A stretch of DNA of 33,391 nucleotides from Candidatus Saccharimonadota bacterium (GCA_905372495.1 CAJPPG010000006.1:1-33391); one strand, 5' to 3'; counted from the stretch's first letter, positions 14,509-24,275 are shown. The notes: generated from the sequence alone by a model not told the origin. Translations and numbers: made by a program.

Positions 14509-15369
14509 ATGCAAAAACTTAAAAATATTATCAAGCTTCTCCGTCCAAAACATTCAATCAAAAATCTCCTAATTTTTCTTCCATTAATCTTTGGTCTCCG
14601 CAATCTTACTTTTCAAGATTTTCGTAGTTGTATCGCCGGCTTCTTTGTCTTTTGTCTGGTTGCTTCTTCAATCTATATTATTAACGATTACAAAGATATC
14701 GAAAAAGATCGCCTGCATCCAGTCAAGAAAAATCGTCCGCTAGCTAGTGGCGCTGTTACAAAGAAAGAAGCTTGGATTACTCTAGCTGTTCTCCTGATCC
14801 TAGCCACCACTATTTCAATGGTTTTCCATTTCTCCTGGGTTTCCATTGCTCTCATTGTTGCTTATTTCTTTCTTAATTTGTTTTATTCTCTTGGTCTTAA
14901 GAACGTTCCAATCATTGACGTCTCTATTCTCGCTTCGGGTTTTCTCATCCGCCTCTTCCTCGGCAGTAGTCTCACTAATATCGCTATCTCTGCCCTGCTC
15001 TACTTAGTTGTTCTGTCTGGGGCATTCTATCTAGGTATTTCTAAACGCTATAACGAAATTACTAAAACCGGCAGTCAAACTAGGGCTGTTCTTAAAAAAT
15101 ATAATGCTGAATACCTCAAGTCCATCATGAATATGTTCTTGATGTTAATTATTGTCTTCTACACCGAATGGTGTATCAATGTTAATACTTCTCATCGTGA
15201 CCTCTATCTCATTAGTGTCCCTCTTCTTATTATTCTGATGATTTCTTATATTTATATTGCTGAAAAAGATAAATATGGTGATCCAGCCGATGTAATTATG
15301 AAAAATAAGCACCTTGCACTTATGGGGCTTATCTTTGTTAGCTATTTAATGGTTATTATTAGGCTCTAA
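14509..15369 (+). CDS. UbiA-family polyprenyl-phosphate phosphoribosyltransferase (DPPR synthase-like)
   Basis: The 286-residue protein has about eight membrane segments and two Asp-rich motifs of the UbiA superfamily. The first, NDYKDIEKDRLHPVKKNRP (59-77), and the start RPKHSIKNLLIFLPLIFG closely follow the decaprenyl-phosphate phosphoribosyltransferase branch (mycobacterial Rv3806c). That enzyme joins PRPP to a polyprenyl phosphate. The second, YSLGLKNVPIIDVSILASGF, also fits. AGGGA five bases before the ATG sets the start. It lies eight bases after prs, the PRPP maker, which supports this substrate over quinone or haem prenylation, for which no partner genes are nearby. Confidence 0.83.
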   Translation: MQKLKNIIKLLRPKHSIKNLLIFLPLIFGLRNLTFQDFRSCIAGFFVFCLVASSIYIINDYKDIEKDRLHPVKKNRPLASGAVTKKEAWITLAVLLILATTISMVFHFSWVSIALIVAYFFLNLFYSLGLKNVPIIDVSILASGFLIRLFLGSSLTNIAISALLYLVVLSGAFYLGISKRYNEITKTGSQTRAVLKKYNAEYLKSIMNMFLMLIIVFYTEWCINVNTSHRDLYLISVPLLIILMISYIYIAEKDKYGDPADVIMKNKHLALMGLIFVSYLMVIIRL

Positions 15370-15370
15370 T

Positions 15371-15919
15371 ATGAATGTTTATGATTTTGATAAAACCATC
15401 TATGACGGTGATGCTTCCTTAGATTTTTGGAAATATAAAGTTCGAAAGGAGCCGCTCCTATTGGGTTATCTTCCATACCAAGTCTTTTCAGCTTTCCTTT
15501 TTAAGGCTAAAATTATTAGTCGTAAAGAATTTAAACAACGCTTCTTTATTTTTCTTAGATCCACCCGTACTTTAGACTTAGGTGATTTTTGGGATCATCA
15601 TCAATCCAAAATTAAACCATGGTATCTAAAACAGAAGCAGCCAGACGATCTTATTATTTCAGCTTCACCAGAGTTCATTCTCAAAGAAATGACAGATCGC
15701 CTTCAAATTTCTCTAATTGGTACTAAAATGAATCCTAAAACAGGGAAGATTACAGGTGAAAACTGTCGTGGTGAAGAAAAAGTACTTTGCTTTAAAAAGC
15801 AGTACCAAGACGTCTCAATCAATCAATTCTACTCAGATAGTCAAAGTGACACTCCGCTAAAACTCTTAGCTAAGGAATCATTTCTTGTTAAGAAGGATCA
15901 GCTTAGTCCTTGGCTTTAA
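15371..15919 (+). CDS. HAD-superfamily phosphatase (subclass IB, SerB-like)
   Basis: The 182-residue protein shows the HAD motifs in order: I as DFDKT (5-9) with the nucleophile Asp5 and Asp7, II as ISASPEF with its Ser, III as the Lys in GEEKVLCF, and IV as YSDSQSDTPLL-like (YSDSQSDTPLK). The helical cap is inserted after motif I. It starts one base after the UbiA-like stop, so it is coupled to that gene. In mycobacteria a phosphatase must remove the 5-phosphate from decaprenyl-phosphoryl-5-phosphoribose. This protein is positioned to do that, but a general SerB- or sugar-phosphatase role remains possible. Confidence 0.82.
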   Translation: MNVYDFDKTIYDGDASLDFWKYKVRKEPLLLGYLPYQVFSAFLFKAKIISRKEFKQRFFIFLRSTRTLDLGDFWDHHQSKIKPWYLKQKQPDDLIISASPEFILKEMTDRLQISLIGTKMNPKTGKITGENCRGEEKVLCFKKQYQDVSINQFYSDSQSDTPLKLLAKESFLVKKDQLSPWL

Positions 15920-15946
15920 ACTAATATCCAAATTTATCTCTTCAAA

Positions 15947-15976
15947 AAATTAAAAGCCCATATGGGCTTTTAATTT
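15947..15976. terminator. Bidirectional terminator, 30-base perfect palindrome
   Basis: AAATTAAAAGCCCAT on the left is the exact reverse complement of the right half. A- and T-runs border the GC core, so it can stop both convergent operons. The - strand stop codon (15975-15977) overlaps its end. Confidence 0.9.
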
Positions 15977-17753
15977 AATATAAAGCTCTTCCCCAGAAGA
16001 AAACATGTGGATGTTTTTCTTTTGCTTCGTCGTCGATTTCTCGCTTTAGAAATTCAAAATTACTTCCGTCTGCCTTCACAATCTTATGATCCAAAAGATT
16101 ATAAAATACGCCCATATAATGATTATTAATTACTACTTTACTTTGTGGATTCTTTTCAATATAGGCTCTCGCTTCCATTAACTCTGTCTTAACTATGCGG
16201 TTAACCCCTGGCGTAATCGCTCTAAAATATAGAAATGGTAATTGATTTAAGAAAATAGTTACCACAAGCATTACTGACAATATTTTCGCAAGACGATCTC
16301 CCGGTTTCTGGTTCATTCGCCCTAATATAATTGCTAAGGCTATTGGGGTTAGTAGGTAAATATTTGGTGCGTACCGAGCCCACCAGTTTTCCGTAGGTAA
16401 TACCAAATAAAGTAAAATACTTATTAAAACGCAACTAGTGATAATTTTATATATAGCTCTATCATCAGTCCCCTTCTTATCTTTAAAAGCAGTAATTAGG
16501 TATCCAAGAATTATTGCAATACTTAAGATGAAGATGAAGCTGTAGAAAATACCAAAACCGCCGATTCTTGTATCCGTAATATTGAGACTATTAATCTCAT
16601 CATTATCCCAGGTTAGTGGAATTTTATATTCAAGTGCCTTCCAGGAATATAACTGTACATTGTCACTTCTTGAAAACACAGAAATCAATAGTTTTTCAAT
16701 CTGATTTTTATTCATTAATTCCGCAGGCTGCATTGTTGTGATAATATCTGAGCGATTATCGCCAAGTAGTGGATAGAAGGGGTTCTTCATCGTAAGTGTA
16801 TTTTTTACATAGCTAGTACTTCCAATCACCAAGATTGAGAAAAGTATCGAAAATATTGTCATTCCAAACAACTTATAATAGTCGGCAGTTTTAATTTTTT
16901 TCTGTACCATAAGGATAGTTAAATAGATGGCCAGTGGTAAAACACCAACTGCGATCAACAGAATACCAGTTAGTTTTAGATTAGCTAAAATACAAATGCT
17001 AAAGAAGAAGATGAATAATAGGTCAGCTGTAATTCGTCTGTTCTTTATTAACTCAAAAGTGATCAAGCTAATCGTTGCAATATAGATATAGAAGGTAATG
17101 GCTAGATTTCCGTCGATGTAGAAACTGAAAAATTGTGAAATCACTACTGGCGAAAATACTGTTACACAGGCTAAGATCATGCTTTGTAAATTCTTAAATT
17201 TAAATCGTTTAAAATAATTTACCAGTATAAATAATGCTCCGCCAATCAACAGGAAATTCAGTGACTTTGCCGTCTCAATATTCCCAAATACACGGTAGAC
17301 TGTAGCTCCAAAAATCCAACTTAGATTTTGATAATGGTCTATCCAGGTAAAAATCTTAGCTCCTCGAATATGAAAGATATTATCACTATAATCTTCTGCT
17401 GTTTGATAAATTGGATTCCACCCATGCGCCATCATTCCAATCGCTCCCTTATGATAGCTATTTCCATCATAGGAGGAGTCATAAATCTTACTAGCCACAA
17501 AAATCGCTCCAAACAACATTACCATAAATAAACCAATACTTAGTAGTTTATTTATCTGTGACTTACTATTCTTTGCCCCGATCAAGGTAAAGGCAATTAA
17601 AGTAATAATTAATGAGGACCAAAAATTAATAACCGAGATATTTAGCCTAAAGCAGAAGAGAATCACTGAAACCAGTACATCAACTACAATAAAGCCAATT
17701 AGTAACAATCCAGTACCGTACAATATTTTAAATAGTCTCTCAAATTTCTTCAT
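15975..17753 (-). CDS. GT-C-like polytopic membrane glycosyltransferase (592 aa)
   Basis: The protein has about eleven to thirteen hydrophobic segments. After the second or third comes a first outside loop with SYDGNSYHKGAIGMMAHGWNP (Asp96, His101), the Asp-containing loop typical of GT-C enzymes that use polyprenyl-phospho-sugar donors. The last 85 residues (from about 508) are soluble and probably extracytoplasmic. It is the last gene of a four-gene operon; AAGGGAGA precedes the ATG and overlaps the previous stop region, 13 bases away. The donor and acceptor are unknown; the neighbouring phosphoribosyl-lipid genes suggest a pentose-phosphoprenol donor. Confidence 0.75.
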   Translation of the reverse strand: MKKFERLFKILYGTGLLLIGFIVVDVLVSVILFCFRLNISVINFWSSLIITLIAFTLIGAKNSKSQINKLLSIGLFMVMLFGAIFVASKIYDSSYDGNSYHKGAIGMMAHGWNPIYQTAEDYSDNIFHIRGAKIFTWIDHYQNLSWIFGATVYRVFGNIETAKSLNFLLIGGALFILVNYFKRFKFKNLQSMILACVTVFSPVVISQFFSFYIDGNLAITFYIYIATISLITFELIKNRRITADLLFIFFFSICILANLKLTGILLIAVGVLPLAIYLTILMVQKKIKTADYYKLFGMTIFSILFSILVIGSTSYVKNTLTMKNPFYPLLGDNRSDIITTMQPAELMNKNQIEKLLISVFSRSDNVQLYSWKALEYKIPLTWDNDEINSLNITDTRIGGFGIFYSFIFILSIAIILGYLITAFKDKKGTDDRAIYKIITSCVLISILLYLVLPTENWWARYAPNIYLLTPIALAIILGRMNQKPGDRLAKILSVMLVVTIFLNQLPFLYFRAITPGVNRIVKTELMEARAYIEKNPQSKVVINNHYMGVFYNLLDHKIVKADGSNFEFLKREIDDEAKEKHPHVFFWGRALY

Positions 17754-17766
17754 AATCTCTCCCTTC

Positions 17767-19290
17767 TTATTTTAGTATAAATCTTGTAAAGAAATTCTGT
17801 CCCACTTCATATTTTGTAATAAAATTCTTGATGAAAACCTTTGATTCATTATGCTCGAAGTTTGCCAGAGAACCATAGTCATCACTCTCAAAACGGTACA
17901 CTGAGGCTTGTTTGTAAGTATATACTAGTGAACGATTAATTTCTGTCAGATTTGTCGGGAGAGACAATAGGAGTATTAAGTCAACAATCCATAATCGATA
18001 TTTCTTTACCGTCTTGTCTAGATAGAAATTCACGGTCTCAATAAATAATAGAATCATAATTGGTATTGTCGATCGATTGCCGAAATCTGCTCCTCCACCA
18101 AGATAAAAGAGCGGTAGAATCGTTAATAAAATAATTGCAAACAGCACAGTGCTTCTGTTCTTCTTTGTTAAGATTGTCAAGAAGATCGAAACTTCAAACA
18201 CTAAATAAACTGCATAAGATAGTAGATATTCTCTGAGGGGAACAATATATGTCCTAGAAAACGTCAACCCCACAGTACTCGAGTTTTGTTTATATAGGAA
18301 TAAAATTGGTATAACACTTAGTGCCGGAATAATATTCTCAAAACAACAAGCTTTCTTAAAAGTCGCCGAAAAACTCTCTTTTTTTGCATCAATTATTAGC
18401 TCACGTATCATTATTAATAAAAGACCTACCGAAGGTAGTGGTGCAAAAGCTACTGCAAGTGATAAATATAATCCAAAAAGTCTTATATTTTTATTATTCA
18501 TTAGTAGCATAGTGACAATCCAAATTGGAATCGCTTGATGAAAAACCCAAAACCAATACGTGAAAAAACCATGAAAGGAGAACATCTGTAATGGTGTGTC
18601 AATGTAATTGATCATGTTAGGAAATTCAAAGCTTCCACGAATTAATAATCGGTCAAAGAAATAGGCTAGAAAATCAACTCCTGTTATCGCAATCAAGATT
18701 AACAAAATTTTTAAACTTGCTTTCTTAAAAAACCGAAAAATCAGATAGCAAATCGCCACTACTCCAAAATATAAATAGACGAACAAAAAGAGTGAAGCCA
18801 CTGTATAACTCTTACTAATTTTACCTACTGCCGCTGCCGGTAAAAACCAAGCTAAATAATAGGATAGCAGTCCTCGCTCTGAACCGATGAATTTCGCTTC
18901 TTCAGAGCCAGTTTCAAAATCATACTTCACTGGCCATTTATGATTGATCATGTCATGAAGCAACGCATTTCGACTATTATAATCCCAGTTCTGAAACATT
19001 AAACCGCCTGCTCCTGAAATAATATTTAATCCCAGAATCACCACTAAGCTTAAAGTAATTACTTTAATATTAAAGATTTTTTTATATTCTTCCAAAGTTC
19101 TTGTCTGAATACTTTTATAGAATATTACTAGTCCATAGATAGCCGCCAAGATACAGGGAATTGCCACATATACTTTGAACCAGAACCATAGCCATATCAA
19201 AATTGGTACCATTAAGAAGATATAAATGAGTAATAAAATTGTTTTATCAACCTTCTTGTAGAAGTTCAGCCAGTTATTCTCAGTTTTCAT
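17767..19290 (-). CDS. GT-C-like polytopic membrane protein (507 aa)
   Basis: There are about eleven hydrophobic segments. The first large outside loop carries NWDYNSRNALLHDMINHKWP (101-120), with Asp103 and His112 placed like the catalytic-loop residues of GT-C glycosyltransferases. The sequence is not clearly related to its neighbours beyond this layout. AGGGAG five bases before the ATG overlaps the end of the upstream gene, only two bases away, so the genes are tightly coupled. It is likely to add a sugar, on the outer face of the membrane, to the glycan built by this locus. The exact family is unassigned. Confidence 0.68.
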   Translation of the reverse strand: MKTENNWLNFYKKVDKTILLLIYIFLMVPILIWLWFWFKVYVAIPCILAAIYGLVIFYKSIQTRTLEEYKKIFNIKVITLSLVVILGLNIISGAGGLMFQNWDYNSRNALLHDMINHKWPVKYDFETGSEEAKFIGSERGLLSYYLAWFLPAAAVGKISKSYTVASLFLFVYLYFGVVAICYLIFRFFKKASLKILLILIAITGVDFLAYFFDRLLIRGSFEFPNMINYIDTPLQMFSFHGFFTYWFWVFHQAIPIWIVTMLLMNNKNIRLFGLYLSLAVAFAPLPSVGLLLIMIRELIIDAKKESFSATFKKACCFENIIPALSVIPILFLYKQNSSTVGLTFSRTYIVPLREYLLSYAVYLVFEVSIFLTILTKKNRSTVLFAIILLTILPLFYLGGGADFGNRSTIPIMILLFIETVNFYLDKTVKKYRLWIVDLILLLSLPTNLTEINRSLVYTYKQASVYRFESDDYGSLANFEHNESKVFIKNFITKYEVGQNFFTRFILK

Positions 19291-19292
19291 TG

Positions 19293-22049
19293 TTACTCCC
19301 TATTATTCAACATTAGAAACATCTCAGAGGCATGCCAAATACTAGATAGTCTTGGCCCCCTCTCATGACTATAGTGTTCATTGATCAGTTTTTGCTCCTT
19401 TGCCTCAGCTTTGGTTAATTCACCATCAAAAGTTAATGGGTATGCTTCATCCAAAATTGTCGTCAAGCCATAATGACCAGGTTCTTGATGTACGCTCGCC
19501 CATTCTTTTGCTGGATGCATTGGATCTACAATATTGCCATGTTTGGCTTCTTTATAATCATTTAACCACCAAGTTAATCCCAGGTATTTATCAGACTTTC
19601 CCAAATTAAAGTCATACCCAAGCTCAATCTTGTTTTTTCTCGCCCCGTTAATTAATAGGGCGGTCGGATAATAGCCCATTTCTTCCTCATCAACCTTACC
19701 AGTAAATTCTCCATCAATGGCTTTTTGTTTTACTTCAGTACGAATTTTATTTATCAAATCTTGTCGACTATTAGTAATCGCGCCAAGTAGATAAAGTAAC
19801 TGTCCGGGATTATCTGCAGACTCTACGCATTTTGATTCATTTTTTTCTAGTTTATTGCGGCAATCGTAAATAGAACCAATCTGTTTCATCCAGTTTTCAA
19901 ACAGCCAAGTATTCTTAGTTTCTTCAAGTACCATAGCTGCCATCATACCTTCCCGGTATAATCCAGATTCATTTGTTTTTGCCATTAATGTTGTTTTTGG
20001 TTTTCCTTGGTCAATATTCACCAAAATTTCTTGATGTAGAACTTTTAGGATTCGACCTATTTTAGATTCTTCAAAGTTAGGTAGATTAATCTTGTTCTTG
20101 CTGGTAGAGATAGTTTCATTTGTAATATTTTCAACAAGTTTTGTTTCACGCTTGTTAAGTCTATCATCTTCCCATTGGTTGTAATTATTCCAGTCCTCCC
20201 AAATTTTTGCCATACGTCCTTTTTCAATATGTACGCCGGTTTCATCTTCATAAATTCTTGTAATTTTACCAGCCTGGTCAAGTAATAACACGGTGTACAT
20301 GTTTGGAATAATCATCTCGTGGGTAAAGTCAAAACTTCGAACTGTTTGCTTTGTCTGTAAGTCAATTAATTTACCTTTTCTATAAATCAGCTTCTTGCGA
20401 TCGCCCATGCCGAAACTAAAGAAATCAGAATTCTTTTTGTGGCTGATTTCATATTTTTGAACAAAATATGTCTGAGCTCTTAGTGGTACATCAAGTTCAT
20501 ATAGATACTCGGCTAACTCATTCGTCATTTGTTTTGTAAAATCATTTCTCAAAAATGGCTTATAATCAACCCCCGCTCTGTCTAGTGCTTCAATATTTTT
20601 TATCTCACGATTGTTTAGGTATCCAGAGAATGAAACCCATCCGACTAGGCTTACTATAACTATTACCACCCCGGCCACTACTTTTAGCTTCACCTTCCTA
20701 ATTACCACTGCCGCAAGAATTACTAAGCTTAATATAATTAATATTAGGATATATTTTGGCATTGTTGCCTTGAAACCAAATTTAGCGTGAACTTCTTGGA
20801 GATATTTTATAATACCAACCACCTGTAGGAATATATAAGCAGTTATCACCTGTATTTTGTATTTTACAAAGAAGTCGCGCACGTAATTTAAGAATTTCGT
20901 TTTTTCATCCAAATGCGTGAAGATATAAAACAAGATTGCAATAATTAAGAAATTGTAATGTAGCACATACAGAAAGCTTTCGTATGGATTATAGAAGATA
21001 TGTAATACAAAATTAAAACCATAGGCGAAAAGTAAGGCAAAATAAATTTTTTCCTTAAAGATTTTTTGTTTAGCAAAGAAATAGTAAAGATTGATTAAAC
21101 TAAAAATCCCAAAGCACGCTATTCCCAACACGTTTATCAAATTATTTTTTCCTAGAACTAAACCTCCTAGTAGTCCGAATTGATATACAAATGAGGTGTT
21201 CATTTGAAATATCACACGTTTAGTGCTCCAGGTTTTTTCAATGTATGTAAATTCTTCAGAATTTTTATCCAGCAAAAAGCCATTAATGTTTGAAGTAAAG
21301 AAATTATTTGCAGATGGCCAAAGAGTTTTTTGAATATCAGCTAACATCACGGTGATCGAAAGTACGACTAGGAGAATCGAGCTAAATTTAATAAATTTAC
21401 ACTTTACGTTCTTATTTAAAAAGATAATTATGCTAAGTAAAATTAAGAACTGTACAATATTAGTTAAAGTAAAAGCTAAGCTAAAAATCCCCGCGACCAC
21501 TAATAGCGCATAATCTTTTAACTCTAGTTTTTTATCAATTAGACCAACCGCAATAACCCACATCACCATTAAGCCAAACTGTGAAAATACGTAAGTTTCG
21601 AAAATAGAATTAAAGGCTACTTGTGTAAAGGATAATGCCAAAATAACTGTTGCAGCTAAACAAGTTTTTTTACTTATTCCAAGCTTCTGCATAAAACGAT
21701 AGAATAATGTTGCACTCAGTGCTCCGATGGCTGCCTCGAAAATTACTGCAGCTACAATTACTCCAGTAAATCTCCCGAGTAATCTTACAAAAGGTTGCGT
21801 TAATATTACAAACAATGGATGTACTGAGGTTCGATAATGTAGTCCTTCTTGCATGGTCATATCTTGTAGTACACGTGGTGTATCGCCGCCATAAAACACG
21901 TCGGTCTCTGTTCCGTTTGTAATTAGGTTTACAAAAGAGAGTAGGAACAGATTGATGGTAAAGATTATTGTAAATATTTTTAAAAATTCTTTAATCTTGT
22001 CGCCGTGGTTTTTTAGAAAATCTTTTATCTTCATCTTCAACTCTTTCAT
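19293..22049 (-). CDS. GT-C-like membrane protein fused to a large soluble C-terminal domain (918 aa)
   Basis: The N-terminal half (about 22-485) has roughly twelve membrane segments. Its first outside loop, FYGGDTPRVLQDM (52-64) with Asp56 and then His71 and His77, matches GT-C architecture. From about 490 to 918 the protein is soluble, charged and mixed alpha/beta, with Trp-, His- and Glu-rich stretches such as HQEPGHYG and GPRLSSIWHASEMF. I cannot assign that region; the helix-rich, aromatic pattern would suit an alpha/alpha-barrel or a carbohydrate-processing domain. AAGGGA lies about eight bases before the ATG. It is second in the four-gene - strand operon, after the GT2-GT4 fusion. Confidence 0.68.
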   Translation of the reverse strand: MKELKMKIKDFLKNHGDKIKEFLKIFTIIFTINLFLLSFVNLITNGTETDVFYGGDTPRVLQDMTMQEGLHYRTSVHPLFVILTQPFVRLLGRFTGVIVAAVIFEAAIGALSATLFYRFMQKLGISKKTCLAATVILALSFTQVAFNSIFETYVFSQFGLMVMWVIAVGLIDKKLELKDYALLVVAGIFSLAFTLTNIVQFLILLSIIIFLNKNVKCKFIKFSSILLVVLSITVMLADIQKTLWPSANNFFTSNINGFLLDKNSEEFTYIEKTWSTKRVIFQMNTSFVYQFGLLGGLVLGKNNLINVLGIACFGIFSLINLYYFFAKQKIFKEKIYFALLFAYGFNFVLHIFYNPYESFLYVLHYNFLIIAILFYIFTHLDEKTKFLNYVRDFFVKYKIQVITAYIFLQVVGIIKYLQEVHAKFGFKATMPKYILILIILSLVILAAVVIRKVKLKVVAGVVIVIVSLVGWVSFSGYLNNREIKNIEALDRAGVDYKPFLRNDFTKQMTNELAEYLYELDVPLRAQTYFVQKYEISHKKNSDFFSFGMGDRKKLIYRKGKLIDLQTKQTVRSFDFTHEMIIPNMYTVLLLDQAGKITRIYEDETGVHIEKGRMAKIWEDWNNYNQWEDDRLNKRETKLVENITNETISTSKNKINLPNFEESKIGRILKVLHQEILVNIDQGKPKTTLMAKTNESGLYREGMMAAMVLEETKNTWLFENWMKQIGSIYDCRNKLEKNESKCVESADNPGQLLYLLGAITNSRQDLINKIRTEVKQKAIDGEFTGKVDEEEMGYYPTALLINGARKNKIELGYDFNLGKSDKYLGLTWWLNDYKEAKHGNIVDPMHPAKEWASVHQEPGHYGLTTILDEAYPLTFDGELTKAEAKEQKLINEHYSHERGPRLSSIWHASEMFLMLNNRE

Positions 22050-22081
22050 CTTATTGTCCCTTACTCCACCTCGTTATTTTT

Positions 22082-24229
22082 TTAGAAGTCTTCCTTCATC
22101 TTCTTAATAAACGCTTTCCAGCTATGCCTCTCTTCAAGTAGCTTCTGCGCCTCCTTTACATACTCTTCGTATTTTTTCGGGTTCTTTCTAAAATCTTTCA
22201 GTCTCTTTACGTAACCATTAACATCTCTAATTTCTTTGACTAGGGAACCAGTCTTTCCATCCTGGATGAATTCATGTACTCCACCATCATTGCTTGCTAG
22301 AATTGGTAACCCCGCTGCAGTCGCTTCAAGTAGAATATTTGGCACGCCATCACCCACACTTGTGTAAAGTAAAATATCATAATTTTCGGTTGGTAAGTTT
22401 GAGAAGCTATCAAACGCACCGCAATAATTAATTACTGGTATGCCATCAAAGAAATTTTTATCCACGTCGTCTGAAAATGCTCCAAATACATCAATTTGAA
22501 ATTCCTTTGAATCCAGCTTGTTTGCGATCAACTTGATCATATCTGGCATTTTTTCTCTTGTTACTCGACTCGCCCAAAGTACCTTCACTTTTTTATTAGC
22601 CTCAGCATGATGAACTGGCTTTATTTTATCCATGATTGGTTGATACTGCACCTTGAATAGTTTTTCATCCAATGCATTTTTTTCAACCGATTCTTCGACA
22701 AAAGTTTGATTATCTGTAAAGATCTTCTTTACTACCGGATAAATATCAAAGATGAATGGATCATCAAAAGAGAAGCGGCAAGTAAAATTACTCTCTGGTA
22801 TAAAACAAGATGCGAATACTGAAACGGTTAATTCATAATGATTCTTGATTAACTCTTGATGCTTATATGCCCATGCATACGCATATTCTGAGTTAATAAT
22901 ATGTAGTCTCTTGCACTTAAGCTGTGTAATTACTCTTGATAACAGCTCATCTTTTTCATAAGGTGGGAGTCCTTCCGCCAGTTTACCAAACTCAATCAAA
23001 TCGGTATTTTTTGGCAACATTTTAGCCCAAACATTTTTATTTGGTAAAGTAGTAATGACTGTGAATTTAGAACCCGGATGAATGTCCTCTATCGCCTTCA
23101 TCATATTCAACATCACCTTGTCCGCACCACCACGTACCACCCAAGGTACCATGAAAATATAATCAGGTACATGAGTCACCGACTGTGCAATCTTAAGATA
23201 AGTTTCTCCAATTATTGAAAGGTCACTTGGGTCATAAATTTGAGTTCTCTTTAAAATAAATGGGTATGGATAAAGTTGAGTCTCAAGAGGGTTAATTTTT
23301 GCCCATTCTCTCACTACGAATTCCGGGATTTTTTCGAGTTTATTTTTCTGATTAAATTTATTCAAAACCTTTAAAGTTAGTTTTGCTGGTGGTGTAATGA
23401 AATAATTTAAGAAATTATTGTCTCGAATTTTCTTATATAATTTATAACCTTTTCTCTTTAAAGAAACTTCAACTGGAACGTCAGCGTGCGAATTTGCCCG
23501 AAACTCGCGTACCTTCGCAAAATCAAAAAGGTCCACGTATGGAATAATCTGATGCATATTATTACTAGAGGAAAGTCTTGAATTATTTGATCTACGGTAA
23601 AAAAGAACCGTTTCTTTTGCAATTATGTGCTTAATTCCAGCATTTGTTGTTTCCACATTAAATACATAATCTTCGTGAGAATAGCCTCCAACTAGGTGTC
23701 GATAAGGGAATTTTAATAGTGTAGAGGTTTTTGCCATTAGGATTGCACACCAACGGTTTTCTCCTAGTAGTATAATTGTGTCTTTTTCGCGCGGCAAGGT
23801 TTCCGTCTGAATAGTTAAAACGTTATTTACCTCAGTGCCGAAGGTTAAAATACCTTCCGGATGTACAATCACTTCTTCAGTTGCACCAATTAGTGCCCCA
23901 TAAGCCACGACTAGCCAGTTGTCTGATATTAAGTCATCTCCATCGAGAAAAGTTAAATATTCACCACTAGCTTTCTGTGCTAGGAAATTACGAGATGGTC
24001 CAGGGTCGCCAAAGTTGTTTTCATAAATTACTACATTTGGCATCTTTGCGTATCGTTTAAAATAATCTTTGGTGATCTGGTCACCGTTATCGATATGGAT
24101 CAAGATTTCGTAACTAATCTTTTTTTCTTCGAGCTTCTTGGTTGCCTCAAGAATACTTCTCATCGTTTTGTGCGCCACCAACCCTTCGTTGTGCGCAGTG
24201 ACTGCCACCGTTAAATCGTACCTCTTCAT
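22082..24229 (-). CDS. Bifunctional glycosyltransferase, GT2 domain fused to GT4 domain (715 aa)
   Basis: Residues 1-230 form a GT-A family 2 domain: TVAVTAHNEG, the FGDPGPSRNFL stretch and the metal-binding LDGDD (95-99). After a linker, residues about 355-715 form a GT-B family 4 domain: RGGADKVMLNMM, the mid-domain VLWASRVTREKMPD and the nucleotide-sugar loop GDGVPNILLEATAAGLPILASNDGG with the E-x7-E-type region. The two domains use unrelated folds, so one chain probably adds two sugars in turn on the cytoplasmic face. It leads the four-gene operon with the three GT-C-like genes. Its promoter is a TGn-extended -10 ten bases before the ATG. Confidence 0.87.
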   Translation of the reverse strand: MKRYDLTVAVTAHNEGLVAHKTMRSILEATKKLEEKKISYEILIHIDNGDQITKDYFKRYAKMPNVVIYENNFGDPGPSRNFLAQKASGEYLTFLDGDDLISDNWLVVAYGALIGATEEVIVHPEGILTFGTEVNNVLTIQTETLPREKDTIILLGENRWCAILMAKTSTLLKFPYRHLVGGYSHEDYVFNVETTNAGIKHIIAKETVLFYRRSNNSRLSSSNNMHQIIPYVDLFDFAKVREFRANSHADVPVEVSLKRKGYKLYKKIRDNNFLNYFITPPAKLTLKVLNKFNQKNKLEKIPEFVVREWAKINPLETQLYPYPFILKRTQIYDPSDLSIIGETYLKIAQSVTHVPDYIFMVPWVVRGGADKVMLNMMKAIEDIHPGSKFTVITTLPNKNVWAKMLPKNTDLIEFGKLAEGLPPYEKDELLSRVITQLKCKRLHIINSEYAYAWAYKHQELIKNHYELTVSVFASCFIPESNFTCRFSFDDPFIFDIYPVVKKIFTDNQTFVEESVEKNALDEKLFKVQYQPIMDKIKPVHHAEANKKVKVLWASRVTREKMPDMIKLIANKLDSKEFQIDVFGAFSDDVDKNFFDGIPVINYCGAFDSFSNLPTENYDILLYTSVGDGVPNILLEATAAGLPILASNDGGVHEFIQDGKTGSLVKEIRDVNGYVKRLKDFRKNPKKYEEYVKEAQKLLEERHSWKAFIKKMKEDF

Positions 24230-24239
24230 ATTAGCTTGT

Positions 24240-24248
24240 ATTATAGCA
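24240..24248 (-). promoter_or_regulatory. Extended -10 promoter of the - strand glycosyltransferase operon
   Basis: On the - strand this reads TGCTATAAT and ends ten bases before the ATG at 24229, giving a leader of about four bases. Confidence 0.65.
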
Positions 24249-24260
24249 TAGTGTATCTAA

Positions 24261-24269
24261 TGTTATAAT
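24261..24269 (+). promoter_or_regulatory. Extended -10 promoter of the GT4 gene
   Basis: TGTTATAAT ends six bases before the ATG at 24276, so the first transcribed base should be the A of ATG. It points away from the - strand promoter 12 bases to its left. Confidence 0.7.
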
Positions 24270-24275
24270 TAACCC

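Noticed and set aside
15371..15919. Naming the HAD protein SerB (phosphoserine phosphatase)
   Set aside because: The fold class fits, but no serine genes are near and it is coupled to the UbiA-like gene. I kept a neutral name.
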